The position numbers were made by a program, and so were the translations under genes. Of a DNA stretch of 64,000 nucleotides, positions 12,801-23,855 are shown piece by piece. Under the pieces are notes generated by a model. That model was not told the origin of the DNA and made no database searches. It saw only the letters and a list, made by a program, of their open reading frames with translations. Within the stretch, counting starts at the first letter, position 1, and every line of letters starts with the position of its first letter. Origin of the DNA: Bugula neritina (lineage: Eukaryota > Bryozoa > Gymnolaemata > Cheilostomatida > Bugulidae); contig OZ037765.1 of NCBI GenBank assembly GCA_964035545.1, positions 9,976,698-10,040,697 on the forward strand, given 5' to 3'.

Positions 12801-15800
12801 TATTACTTGTTGACTCTATTTGCTCTAAAACTTGCATAGGATAAAATACCAGTTGGTTAAAACATAAAAAAGCAATTACACCTATATCTAAATTAAGTGT
12901 CACATATTGCAATGTTTTGATAAGTCTTACAACGTTAACAAATGTTCACAAGTGTTTCCAGCTTTATGCTGTTAAAAGTTTTGTTTTGTCCGGAATCCTA
13001 AAGTTTATCAAATTTGCTTTGTGTAGGGAAATATTCTGGAAGATGAAACTGCTATAAAGGTGCTTTCTTCGTCTAAAGTTCTGTCAGAGGAGATCAGCGC
13101 TAAACAGGAAGTAGCAGCGGCTACGGAGAAAGAAATCGACGAGACTCGTAGTGGTTATTTACCTGTTGCTAAGCACTCGTCCATCTTGTTCTTCTGCATA
13201 ACAGATCTTGCGAACATTGAACCTATGTACCAGTACTCCTTAACTTGGTTCATCAACCTCTATCTTCAAGTAAGATCACTCTATATGCATTCACCAATTT
13301 TACTAAACTTCAACTTGTGTTGCTATGAATATTTTCTGTATTATTTCAACTTCAAAATGACCATTATTAGCTTTGTTTATGCATCTACAACTTAGAATAT
13401 GAATATGCTTTGTAATCTAGCAAACAGTTGTTATGCAATCATTTTGTTTTGACTTTTAATTTTCATATAGGCCTACATCAAGTGTGACAGAAAGCAATTT
13501 GAGTGTGCCACTACTGCTTTTCCAACTAAGTTTTGAGATTTATAGTATTTACACACTACACTGGGTTCATCACCTTTATGTATTTAATTCCTAACTTTAA
13601 TAGTTTATTTAATCATGTTATGATATACTTTTATAGTCTATTGACAACAGCGAGCCCGCATCCGACCTTGACCAGAGAATAGAGAACCTGAACGATCACT
13701 TCACCAACAGCATCTACCGAAACGTCTGTAGATCTCTCTTTGAGAAGGATAAGCTTCTCTTCTCTTTTGTACTCTGCATTGGAATACTCAAAGGAAAGTA
13801 AGTAAAACTTTATTATGTGTTTGCATAATGTGTAGAGTTTAAAATAAATGAGTTTAAGAAAAGGCCAAGACTAATATTAAATAATCTTTTTGTGTAGATT
13901 CGCTGAGAGTATTTTATTCTGCTGATGGAAGCATGTTATAAAGAAAATTCAACTATAAATTTCTGATTCATTCAATTGTATATGTAATAAAGCGGGACAT
14001 TTATTCTGTTTATGACTCAAACCTAATCGAATAATTTGAATCTTGTCAGAGGCAGAGTTGACGACAGCGTATGGAGATTCCTGCTGACAGGCGGAGTAGC
14101 TCTAGATAATCCTTACCCTAATCCTGCACCTGAATGGCTGACAGACAAGTCCTGGTCGGAGATTGTCAGAGCTGATGATTTGCCGAACCTGACAGGATTC
14201 AGAGAACGTAAATATCGTTTCATTATACCAAAGATAGCTGTAATACGTGTTAATGATTGAAAAGAAGTATTAAATTAACTAGCAGTGTGTTGTGGATGTG
14301 TGAGTATATATAAAAGTCAGCTATTGTTTAACGTTACAGATTTTGTCAATAATATTGAGGCCTGGAAGAAACTGTATGACTCATCGAACCCCCATGAAAT
14401 GACGTACCCTGCACCGTTTGACATGCAAGTCGGTCTGGACAAGATGATCATCCTGCGTAACCTCAGGCCTGACAAGATTGTGCCTGCAGTGCAGGACTTC
14501 ATCATTGACAACCTCGGACAGTCCTACATTGAGCCACCGACCTTTGACCTTCCTGGTACATTCGCTGACTCCAGCTGTCTGACGCCACTCATCTTTGTCT
14601 TGTCCCCTGGAGCTGATCCCATGAATGCTCTGCTTAAGTTTGGAGAAGACTGCGGCTTCACTGCTGAACAGATACAGACTATTTCTTTGGGTCAAGGACA
14701 AGTAGGTTTATTCTAGGGCTACACTGTGCGTATTTTCGCATGCGAACATTTAAACCGCAAGTAGCAAAGGTGTCCACTGTATGCGTTGAGAAAACATTCG
14801 CACTTGTCGCTCAGCATTCTCAACGCAAGTGCGAATCGTCTCTGTCGTCGTCACCTAATTGGCTGGTAGTTATTTAGCGAGCCCAATTCTTTTATTTTAG
14901 TGCTATATTCTAGTAAATTGCGTTTTATTGAAAGCGAGTGCGATTTAAAAATGAAAGCTTTATTTATCATGCATCACTGACGCTACAGTGGACACCTTCG
15001 CTACCTGTGATTTCAATTTTCGCATGCGAAAATACGCACAGTGTGGTCCTAGGCTTATTCTAGCAATATATTGGAACCTATATATGGCTTCTTTAAAAAA
15101 GTATTTCAAAACACCCATAAACTTATAAGTTACAATAAATGTATACCTTGCAAAAATAATAGTACTTCTAACATCTACTATTCGTGTAGTCCACATAAAA
15201 ATGTATACAGCTTGTAATAAAATTTTTAATTTTATATGTAAGTAATTTTATAATGAAGTATTATCCTTTTAAATTCAGTAACATAATTTATTTTCTATTA
15301 ATCTAGCAAGTGTGACCTTATATATACAATATAGCATATTGGTTACTATGATTTGTTTTAGGGGCCAATAGCTGCTAAAATGATTGACCAAGCTATTAGA
15401 GATGGAACTTGGGTGGTACTACAAAACTGTCACTTGGCCACAAGTTGGATGCCAAAGTTAGAAAAGATATGTGAGGAAGTGATAGTTCCTGAGGCTACAC
15501 ATAAAGATTTTAGGCTATGGCTGACCAGCTATCCTAGCGACGATTTCCCAGTCTCTATACTGCAGAATGGCGTAAAGATGACTAATGAGCCACCTAAGGG
15601 GCTGAGAGCTAACCTGTTGAGATCATATCTCAATGATCCGATATCGGACAACTCCTTTTTTATGGGCTGTGCTGAGGTGATCTTTCCTATATAGCTAGCT
15701 ATTTTATTATCTAAATTATGTTTAACAGAAATGTTTTTGGTACTTATAACTGTGTATGTTAAAAATGCATTAGGCGCTATTAATATGTTAAATCAACATC

Positions 15801-18410
15801 AGTTAGAAGTTGTTTCCTCTGATTTATAAATTTTTCTGACTTAGGAGTTGCCTCATTTCAGCTAGTTTGTTGTTTTTATTGTTGAAGTTTATTATTTTGT
15901 AGAGTAAACGCTGGCACAAAATGTTGTTTGGGCTTTGTTTCTTCCACGCTGTGGTGCAGGAGAGAAGAAAGTTTGGCCCTCTCGGGTGGAACATACCGTA
16001 CGAGTTCAACGAGTCCGATCTGCGAATAAGCATGAGACAGATGCAGGTACGAATATTTATAGCAAGTAAAAACTTTTTTAAAATGAAGTAGCAGAAAATT
16101 GAAATTTTATGAGACTTCGGAATATTTTAAATGCCCATAATTTATATTAATATGGTGTTCACTAGTCAATATACATTTAATGCACGGCGTTAAATGGTGA
16201 ATTTTGTTTCAGTTTGTTTGTGGTGCTGTTGTAATTTATTAATACAATTTATTCTACAGATGTTCTTGAATGAATATGAAGAATTGCCACTGGCAGCGCT
16301 AACCTACTTGTCTGGAGAATGTAACTATGGAGGTCGTGTGACTGATGATAAGGACAGACGACTCCTCGTATCTCTTCTGAAAATCTTCTACAACCGTCCA
16401 ATCATTGAAGATGAGAACTACGCGTAAGCTCTTATGACTTCTATACTGTCATAGTAAATAAATGGTAGTAAACAGTACGTAATTACAATGCCATTTGTAT
16501 TTTTGATCTTACAGCTATAATCTATTTACAGGTTCTCAGCCAGTGGCCTATATAAAGCCCCTCCAGAGGGTCCATACCAGTCCTACATTGATTACATCAG
16601 AGGTCTTCCTTTACTTGCCAACCCGGAGGTGTTTGGGCTCCATGAAAATGCTGATATTACTAAAGACAACCAGGAGACTCAGGGCCTCTTTGATAATATC
16701 CTCCTTACGTTGCCTCGCCAAGCTAGTGGGGGAGGCAAATCTTCAGCAGACGTTATTGAAGATTTGGCAGCTGATATTCTTAGCAAGATGCCACAACTCT
16801 ATGATATGGAAGCAGTAGGTTTAATTCAAAGCTGTTTCCAGTGTATTGAGTCATTGAAAAAATATTAATAGCTATAATGACATTTTCCAACTTCGAATAT
16901 TGAGATATCTAAAGGCTGTTTCAATCTAAGGATAAAAAATAAAGTTGAATTTTTAAGAATATTTATTGTCTTTGTCTTACACACATGTGTGTAAGCTAAT
17001 AATTATTTTCTGACAGGTAATAAAGAAGTATCCGGTGACCTACAATGAATCTATGAATACGGTACTGAGACAAGAGCTAATTCGATACAACAGGCTTATA
17101 AAAGTAGTTCGTGATTCACTGTTCAACTTGAGAAAAGCAATCAAAGGTCTAGTTGTGATGTCCAGCGAGTTGGAGGAAGTGTTCAACAGTATGCTAGTTG
17201 GAAAGGTTTGTATATCAATTTACCACACTTTTAGTAAAGTTAAAAACTATCTCTCAGTGTATCTGCACACATTTGCTTGTTAAAATTCATGTTGGCAACA
17301 AAGATTACAAGATATTGAAAACTTGGTTTTTTAGGTACCCAGTGTGTGGGCGTCTAAGAGTTATCCTTCCCTGAAGCCTCTTGGGAGTTATGTCACCGAT
17401 CTATTGGCTCGGTGTAACTTTTTCCAGGAGTGGATAAACAGAGGAGCACCCAAATGTTTCTGGGTTTCTGGTTTCTATTTCACTCATTCATTCTTAACAG
17501 GTTTGTTATTGTACTACATTTTTGCCAATTGCAAATTTTATGTAAATTTTAGCACTTTTTTAAAAATAATTTCTCTTAATGTTATATTTTGCAGGCGTGT
17601 CTCAAAATTTTGCTAGGAAGTACACAATTCCTATTGACCAGCTAGGTTTTGAGTTTGAAGTGATGAAAGTAGAAAAAGAAGTTGACGATAAACCTGAAGA
17701 TGGAGCATTCGTTTGGGTATGTGTTTATCTGTAAATATTGCAGAGTTGAGAAGTTTCTTATGTTTTAGTGAACATGCATAGAAATAGAATGCCTAGCATT
17801 TACTGAAATGTGATCATGCTTCATATTAATTTAAAACATTAGATTATATCAACATCTAGTTACAACAATTTCTCAAAAATTAATATTTAAATTTTTGAGT
17901 ATTTTTTGTTAAATTTCTTTTCCACTTGGTGTAAACTGTGCAGTAGTGTTGCATGTGGTTTATGACAATTGACATTGACTGTAATTTAATACTAGCTGAT
18001 ATACTAACTTATTGAAATTCTTGTATTTTGATGCTTTTAGTATGTTTCTGCAATAAATATTCTAAAAATATGGCATTTAAACTTATGTATATGTTGAATT
18101 GTTCATGTTGTAGGGCCTTTTCATCGAAGGTGCTCGATGGGATAGAGAAAAGCACATCATTGGGGAATCCCATCCAAAGATTCTTTATGATACAATCCCT
18201 GTTATATGGCTTAAACCGGGTATTAAATCAAAGTTTGAAAAGAAGCCAGCATACGCTACACCTGTGTATAAGACGACAGCTAGAAGGGGCACGCTATCCA
18301 CCACTGGACACAGTACCAACTTCGTCTTATACATTCAACTACCTTCTGATAAACCAGAGAGTCACTGGGTAAACAGAGGTGTGGCTTCTATTTGTGCACT
18401 CAACGATTAA
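852..18410 (+). CDS. DNAH7: Axonemal dynein heavy chain, DNAH7-like (3' half, 5' end outside window)
   Basis: This is a single-headed inner-arm dynein motor that moves axonemal microtubules in motile cilia. Thirty-five GT-AG exons join in frame (6513 nt, about 2170 residues): 852-952, 1333-1519, 1833-1990, 2350-2519, 2926-3020, 3579-3764, 3931-4157, 4442-4651, 5289-5416, 5628-5752, 5966-6151, 7047-7214, 7490-7623, 7798-7960, 8118-8240, 8355-8522, 9359-9573, 9943-10150, 10495-10755, 10926-11127, 11304-11497, 12150-12263, 12563-12748, 13027-13269, 13637-13797, 14050-14207, 14340-14701, 15362-15676, 15903-16046, 16260-16423, 16532-16814, 17017-17205, 17335-17500, 17595-17716, 18114-18410. Visible landmarks are the AAA3 P-loop GPTGTGKS with Walker [10 protein letters not shown], the AAA4 P-loop GIGGSGRQS, the coiled-coil stalk and microtubule-binding domain (exons 8118-10755), AAA5/6, and the C-terminal domain with [16 protein letters not shown]-terminal stretches such as [12 protein letters not shown] and [10 protein letters not shown] favour DNAH7 over DNAH3 or DNAH12. 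The first exon begins in phase, so the gene continues to the left. Confidence 0.93.
3258..3364 (-). repeat. tRNA-derived SINE, copy A (fuller copy)
   Basis: Read on the minus strand, this copy starts with a tRNA-like head: A-box-like CCTAGTGATTAGGAC and a degenerate B box near GTGATTCTATCC. It is followed by a body ending in AGAGCATTCATTCATAATCG. The same order of sequence recurs on the plus strand at 60971-61070, so this is a dispersed family. It lies inside the dynein intron 3021-3578. Confidence 0.7.
6323..6328 (+). other. Candidate 6-nt microexon (GAAAAA) of the dynein gene
   Basis: A pyrimidine-rich tract and TATAG acceptor are followed by exactly GAAAAA and a perfect GTAAGT donor. It lies in the phase-0 intron 6152-7046, so inclusion would add Glu-Lys without shifting frame. 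The main model reads in frame without it, so it would be an optional insertion in a surface-variable loop after the AAA4 region. Confidence 0.35.
6836..6865 (+). other. Candidate 30-nt optional exon of the dynein gene
   Basis: TTCTACAG precedes 30 nt encoding [10 protein letters not shown], followed by GTATTT as donor. The exon is phase 0 at both ends, open, and lies in the same intron as the 6-nt microexon. It would add a basic decapeptide. The donor is weaker than that of its neighbour, so this is a candidate only. Confidence 0.3.
9209..9323. repeat. 22-bp tandem repeat, about 5 copies
   Basis: A 22-nt AT-only unit containing TTACTGTAATA is repeated about five times just before the dynein exon at 9359. 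Each unit contains the short dyad TATTAC/GTAATA, so a transcript could form a row of small hairpins. One copy carries a GTG substitution. Confidence 0.85.
10360..10430 (-). repeat. tRNA-like sequence (tRNA pseudogene or SINE head)
   Basis: On the minus strand this 71-nt segment has an A box (TGGTGTAATGG), a perfect B box (GGTTCGAATCC) in a T-arm TTGGG/CCCAG, a D-arm GTGT/ACAC, and a TTTT run four bases beyond the 3' end. The anticodon region CTTGCAA suggests Ala (TGC) or Cys (GCA). The acceptor stem has mismatches at two positions and the anticodon stem pairs poorly. I therefore call it a tRNA-derived relic, not a working tRNA. It lies in a dynein intron. Confidence 0.55.
14714..15052. mobile_element. 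hAT-like non-autonomous DNA transposon (MITE), about 339 bp
   Basis: The element begins TAGGGCTACACTGTGCG and ends as its near inverse, CGCACAGTGTGGTCCTAG. Inverted similarity continues inward for roughly 75 bp (GTAGC.AAGGTGTCCACTGTA on both sides). It is flanked by an imperfect 8-bp duplication, GTTTATTC (14706-14713) and GCTTATTC (15053-15060). TAGGG termini and 8-bp duplications are hAT hallmarks. It has no coding capacity and is CpG-rich compared with its surroundings. A second internal hairpin uses CGCACTTG/CAAGTGCG. It is inserted in the dynein intron 14702-15361. Confidence 0.75.
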
Positions 18411-19056
18411 ATTGTTGAACTCTGACCTTTGTACATCAAACTTAATAACTAATCGAACTAGTTTACTTGTTAGATTTACTGCAGTTTCTTTTAAAGAACA
18501 CTTTTTAAAGTGTGCTATATGCTAAATGAGATTTTATTTAAACTGCTGTTTTTGTCTCTATTCCGTCCGAAGTATGATTGGTAATATTTTTTGATACTCC
18601 TTTAAATGCTTTGCTCATGATAGTTATTTATAGAAGAGTTTATTAAAAGACGGCTCTTTTAACTTCCTTCAATTGTTTTATGTTTTATATACTCTAGTAG
18701 TAATACTATGTTATTTGTTTTCGTGATCAAATACAAAGTTTATAAATGTTGATATAGAAGTCCTTGAGGATTAAAAAAACTTTCTAAAGCTCACAAATTA
18801 TTAACAATGTATATTAAACGGACTCAGTAAAGCCTATCTTCTGAAAATTGCAAAACGTAATGGATCTAAAGCAGATCTAAACATATATTCATTACACAAC
18901 CATTTTAAAAGTGATCACTGATAACATAGCTTTATTAATAATTATATAACATTGCATTTTATGGAATTTGAGCTAAGAAAATAACATTTTGTAAAAAGAA
19001 GACAACTGTTTAACTGAAGAGAAAATAGCGCAAAGGATGCTGAGATTACAGTTGCT
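18411..19056. other. Dynein 3' UTR and spacer
   Basis: No coding signal is visible. The region probably holds the DNAH7 3' UTR; ATTAAA hexamers occur near 18640 and 18770, but none can be assigned with confidence. Confidence 0.5.
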
Positions 19057-19245
19057 ATGGCAGAAGAAGAGATAGAATTTACTAGAACAAACCCTGAAGT
19101 TCTGTGTTACTACTATGATGGAGTTCTTAACCAATTCTACACCCTGGTTACTTGTAAACAACCAATCAGAGGTCGTTTTGTTCAGATTCTGTTCAATGCA
19201 ATAACTTCTCTAAATATTTATGAAGTTGAAGTGCATGGGATTTAA
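19057..19245 (+). pseudogene. Orphan terminal exon of a fucolectin / F5-8C-type lectin
   Basis: A short open frame ends in a pattern typical of the last strand of fucolectin (F-type) domains: a Cys, GRFVQI, then LNIYEVEVHG and a stop. The preceding GATTACAG could be a splice acceptor. No upstream exon carrying the rest of the roughly 140-residue domain (carbohydrate-binding His/Arg, signal peptide) is visible between here and the dynein stop. It is either a gene fragment or the last exon of something unseen. Function is not inferred. Confidence 0.45.
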
Positions 19246-19963
19246 TAAGCATACTGTTTTGTAATGCAGTGGCTTTCATTTAATTTTATAGTTATGATAA
19301 GAGAATAATATTGTCTTAAAATTGTGTGATCTTTTATTTCATTACTACCTTTCTAAAAGTATTTTTGCTCATAGTTTAAGTAAATTATATTTATTGTAAA
19401 AAATTATTAATTGTCATGTTATACATTCCCACATAATTTTTGGAAATATAATTTTACATAATTACCGTTGTATACATGTGACATGGGCTAATGCTAATAT
19501 TAAACTGATGAGCTAAAACAAAATAACAGTTTGGATGCCAATAAACAAACTGATACGCATGTGCTATATGTAAATTTAGAGTATTACCTAGGTCATAAAA
19601 ATATTTCATTTTTGGTGTTGATGTAAAACTATCATGGCGTTATGCACAATTATTGATTGGGAGTTGTGCTTACTGAAATATAACTATACTTTTTGTTCTA
19701 TGGTTGTGCTTGTAACCATCACTTCAGAGTATCGTTTAATAATAGTAATAATTATCAGAAAAGCCGATACTTTCAAAGCTCAAAACGGCTTAAGCTAGTT
19801 AAGCGACATAGGAGCTGAATTGTTGTTGTTAGTAAAGGTTTCGGTTTCACTTTGAATAAAACTCTGAACATCTAAGTGGTTCTACTTGTCGGTTTAATAC
19901 TATATGTAAAAACGTAAATATTGTACTTGGCGTGGCAGAGCAGAGTTATTTTTTATTTAAATT
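19246..19963. other. Spacer and promoter region of the CCDC160-like gene
   Basis: The stretch is AT-rich with no coding signal. It must include the promoter and 5' UTR of the gene starting at 19964, but no clear TATA box or other element can be named. Confidence 0.5.
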
Positions 19964-22900
19964 ATGGCTGAAAAAACTAAACATTGGGTAGAAGATGTGT
20001 TTCCTCCTAAGTTCACATTTGATGATTATCAAAAGGTACCCGTCTACAGTCTGAGTCTAATACTAATACTAATAGTAATAGTAATACTACTACTAGAGGT
20101 CAAACGCAATCACTATTACTGTATTAGTATCACTCAAAGTTAAACACAATGGCAGCATCAAAGTGCCCAACGTGAATATTAATATTGAAGTCAACTATAA
20201 TAATAATAATTTTAATAAACCTATTTTAGTTTTATTTTCAAACTTGTGTTTGATCAGTTGGTAAGTCCTATAGCTATAGCCTATAGGCTATAACCACTAA
20301 CCAATGTTATTAAATTTAATGATATAATTATAATTACTATACTAATTCTAATACTAATATTTAATTTTATAAGAAACTACAATTATTAATGCTATTTCTA
20401 TTAGTATTATCATGATTTTTACTAAATTACTGTTTATAGTTGAATTTAATTTTTTATGAGTATATGCTTATAGTCATTGTCAGTGTTAGTATTAAAATAA
20501 ACTAAAATTGTATATTTGAGTTTAAGAACTTATAAATTCAAATTGGGATGGTTGCGATTAAATTTAGGAGCAGCTATAAATTGTTTGAACTTGAAACAAG
20601 TGTTTTAACTTTGCTACTTTTTGCAGTGTTGCTATTGTAATGGTTTTCAAGAATTGTCCTCTCACTATTTTTGTTCTTGTAAGTTTATTATTGCTCGCTC
20701 TTTTTGTTTTGTGTAAATCGGTCGCGACCGAGGTTCGGAGTTTCGGACGCCTGATTGTCCGACTGTTTGTCATTTGGAACTCCGACATTCCGAACTTCGG
20801 CCGACGATTGGTCGAAGTTTCTGGAACAAGCTTTTGTGCTAATATATATAAAGAGATGAGCTCGCAGTTGTAATTAAGTATACAGCTGGAGCTCATAAAG
20901 GCTACTACACTTACACTTATACCTGCTCTTTTCTCTCTTACCATACAGAGAGTTATGTTCTCTGCCTAATTTATTCTGACCCACAAAATCTACTAGTCTA
21001 CTACACTATTTAGTTTAAAAAATATAGTAAATAAAACTGCGTGGTCACCAATTTCGAATGTTTGAATTACTTTAATTTCTGATAGGCTGAGATTAAAGTG
21101 ATATTACAAAATGAAATTATTATTTTAAGACAGAGAAGAATAAAATTAAGTTAAATTTAAGTTGCTGCATTTGTCTCAGAGCAATTTATTACTTTAAAAT
21201 TTATCCACTGCTTGAACATACACTCACCGGATAATACTGCTGCATTTTTATTTGATTCGAGTAGACACTTTGGGCAGTTACTTGGGATAATGAAATGCTA
21301 TTAAACAAATGTAGTTATAAATTCAAATTTAAAAAATCATTATATATATTTTTTTAGCTTACGGAACCAATCACAGAATCAGAAACCAGCATTGAGAAGT
21401 TAGTGAGTAAAGCCCACAAACTTGATAGCAAAGCTATTCGAGATATTTATTTAAGAGTTCTTGCTCAAGTAACAGCTGAGCAAAGAGCAAAAGACACTTC
21501 AACAAGTCTTGTGTGTTCATCTACACAAAGTGAGTACAATTAGTATATAAACTTTAAATTCATTGAAAACTCTGCAATTTTTTTAATTGCACATCTAACA
21601 TTTTTAAGTTGTCCATTTTGAAGTTAATTTTTTAGATTTTTGATACTAGTGCACTTGTAATACTTGTATAACGTTAGGCAATATACTGGCGCTTTTGCTT
21701 TTATTTTTTGTGTTTTAGTTACTCACATAGTCACTTGAATAGTTAAAAAAAATGTGTTTTAGCTGATATTACTGCTACCAACACTGGTTTTTCAACTTCT
21801 CTGACTGGAAATGACTGCAGAGTAACAACAGGTGATAATGATGTCTTATGGAACTCTGTAGAGCTACTCTTTCTTCGAGATCATTACAAACGGGAACATG
21901 ATGACTATCTCGCTCTCAAGTAAATGTTTATCAATAACCCTTATAATTTTGTTATGTATCTTCTTTGTACAAAATGGAAAATATTTAACTGTGTTCTTAT
22001 TGTCAAGTTTTTAGCTACAACCATAATGATATTTAGGCTTCAGAATGATATTTCTAGCAGTTATTTTAATATATCAACTCAATGTTTTATACTAATAACT
22101 AAAACTACTTTTTGATTTAATTATTTGATTTACTAATTCTTCCATTTCATGTTAACAATTTTATTGGCAACACCAATTCTCAGTTTTGAAAACCATTTTA
22201 AAAACCAGGTAAATAATAACTATAGTAGTTAAATGAAGGCACTTGGACTGAATAAACTATGTAAGATTTTCTTTGTGTTGTTTCTAGAGCTGAACTGAAA
22301 GCAGCTAATGAAGAAACTTATATGTATCAAGAGAAGTATATGCACACCAACAGTGAAATTTTAAAAACTAAAGATAAATTTCATAAAAGAGGTATTTGAA
22401 TGTATCAACACTTGTTTCAATGTTTATAAGAAAATAAAGCTTGAAATACTTATTAACTTTATAGAAGGGCTTTGACCTTACCTTATCAAATCTAAAATGA
22501 AAATAGTGTGAGGACTTTTTAAGTTTTCTTTTATTCATCACTAGCTGACATAAACATTTACCCTAGTCTTGTAAGTAGTGACTGGCATGGTGTTAATCTC
22601 TCATGTTTGTGGTGATGTCACGAATGTACTTAAATGGTCACCTTTCACCACTGTGGTCCTGCGCGGATGGCGGACGAATGTACTTAAATGAATGGACTTA
22701 ACTTACATACTTTATTGTAAAAATATGTTTCCTCTGATTTTTTCTATCGTGTGAAACTTTAAATGTTGTGATGCCAATACTAAACACTGAATTGATTTTT
22801 AATCAATTACTTATCTGATTTTACTTGTGGTTTTACAAATCTTTGAGTTGAAAAGGTTACACATTTTCCTTAATTGCAGAGGCATATATAAATCGCTTAG

Positions 22901-23855
22901 AAAAATTGCACCAGAGTTTAAAAGAGGAAATTGTACGAATAACCAATCAAGTTGTGGTTACTGAAAATGAACTGAAGGAATTACGGCAGTCATACCAACT
23001 TAAATGTTCCAGTGAACAACAGTTGTCTTCGAAACTCAGTATGTTCAGTCCATCTATCATCTTTTTAATCTTAAATCATGTAACGAATGCTGAGTCTTGT
23101 AATACCATCTTCTGTGTGGTTTGTTTCCGCAATATAGTTGTCTCGTGTGTATGCTTGTCAAACCCATTAGAAAATTATCATACTATTTTATCATAGTTTT
23201 GACTACATTTCTAAAAATAGCATATTAATGTTTTGTAATAAATGAACTTAAGTTTACTATTTTATTAGGCTAGTATAGTTACTGAAAACTTGAACTGAAA
23301 AAGATTAACACGGGTAAATTTTTGTAAATTTTGTTGAATATTTTTTGCAGGTGATTCTCAAATTAAATGCAAGCTTCTACAGACTAAGTTAGATAAAGCA
23401 AATTTAAAGTATGAATTTGATATGGATAGACAACTTCAAAAGTTAGAATTAGAGTAAGTATATTATTGTTGCGGTGTTATAGCTTTTGTAGCGCTCTCTG
23501 CCATAATTCATTTGTAATATTGATATTGGTTTATATCTGTTAGTTAATTTATGTATCTGCATGTTTTATATATAATGTATAAATTAATTAAATGCAGCAA
23601 TTTCATTTTTATATTATTTACATGGTTGGCTATTGGTTTTCATGTTTGGGCTTCTTTTTCTACAGACATGAAACTGAAGTATCAAATCTCACAGATAGAC
23701 TAAATAATCTAGAGGAAAGATTGGAAACTGAGAGAGAGCTTCATGGGCGATGTAAAAAGGGTTTGGGTCAACTCATGCTGCATTACTCTCAGTCTACTCA
23801 AGTGCAGGGCATCATAGATGCTGCCGGTAATGACAAGAACTGTGCTAAAATATAG
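19964..23855 (+). CDS. CCDC160: CCDC160-like coiled-coil protein
   Basis: Seven exons join in frame to 318 residues: 19964-20035, 21358-21529, 21763-21919, 22288-22391, 22880-23038, 23351-23453, 23666-23855. The N-terminus KHWVEDVFPP resembles the start of vertebrate CCDC160 (about 325 residues). So does the C-terminal pattern of a heptad-rich helix with a Glu/Arg-rich segment followed by GLGQLMLHYSQS. The middle and C-terminal two-thirds (about residues 105-295) are predicted coiled coil. No catalytic motif is present. CCDC160 has no firmly established role that I know of; the position between DNAH7 and IFT56 on the same strand suggests, but does not show, a ciliary function. AATAAA at 23859-23864 lies just past the stop. 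Confidence 0.75.
20718..20822. repeat. CpG-rich palindromic segment in CCDC160-like intron 1
   Basis: A perfect 14-bp palindrome TCGGTCGCGACCGA (20718-20731) is followed by about 90 bp of CpG-dense sequence. Partly complementary blocks GGTTCGGAGTT and AACTCCGACATTCCGAAC lie on its two sides. It stands out sharply from the AT-rich intron. It may be a small MITE, but I could not define termini or a target duplication. Confidence 0.4.

Noticed and set aside
20564-20944. Long open frame on the minus strand and a shorter one on the plus strand
   Set aside because: They overlap the CpG-rich palindromic segment, have no recognisable domain or splice partners, and lie within CCDC160-like intron 1.
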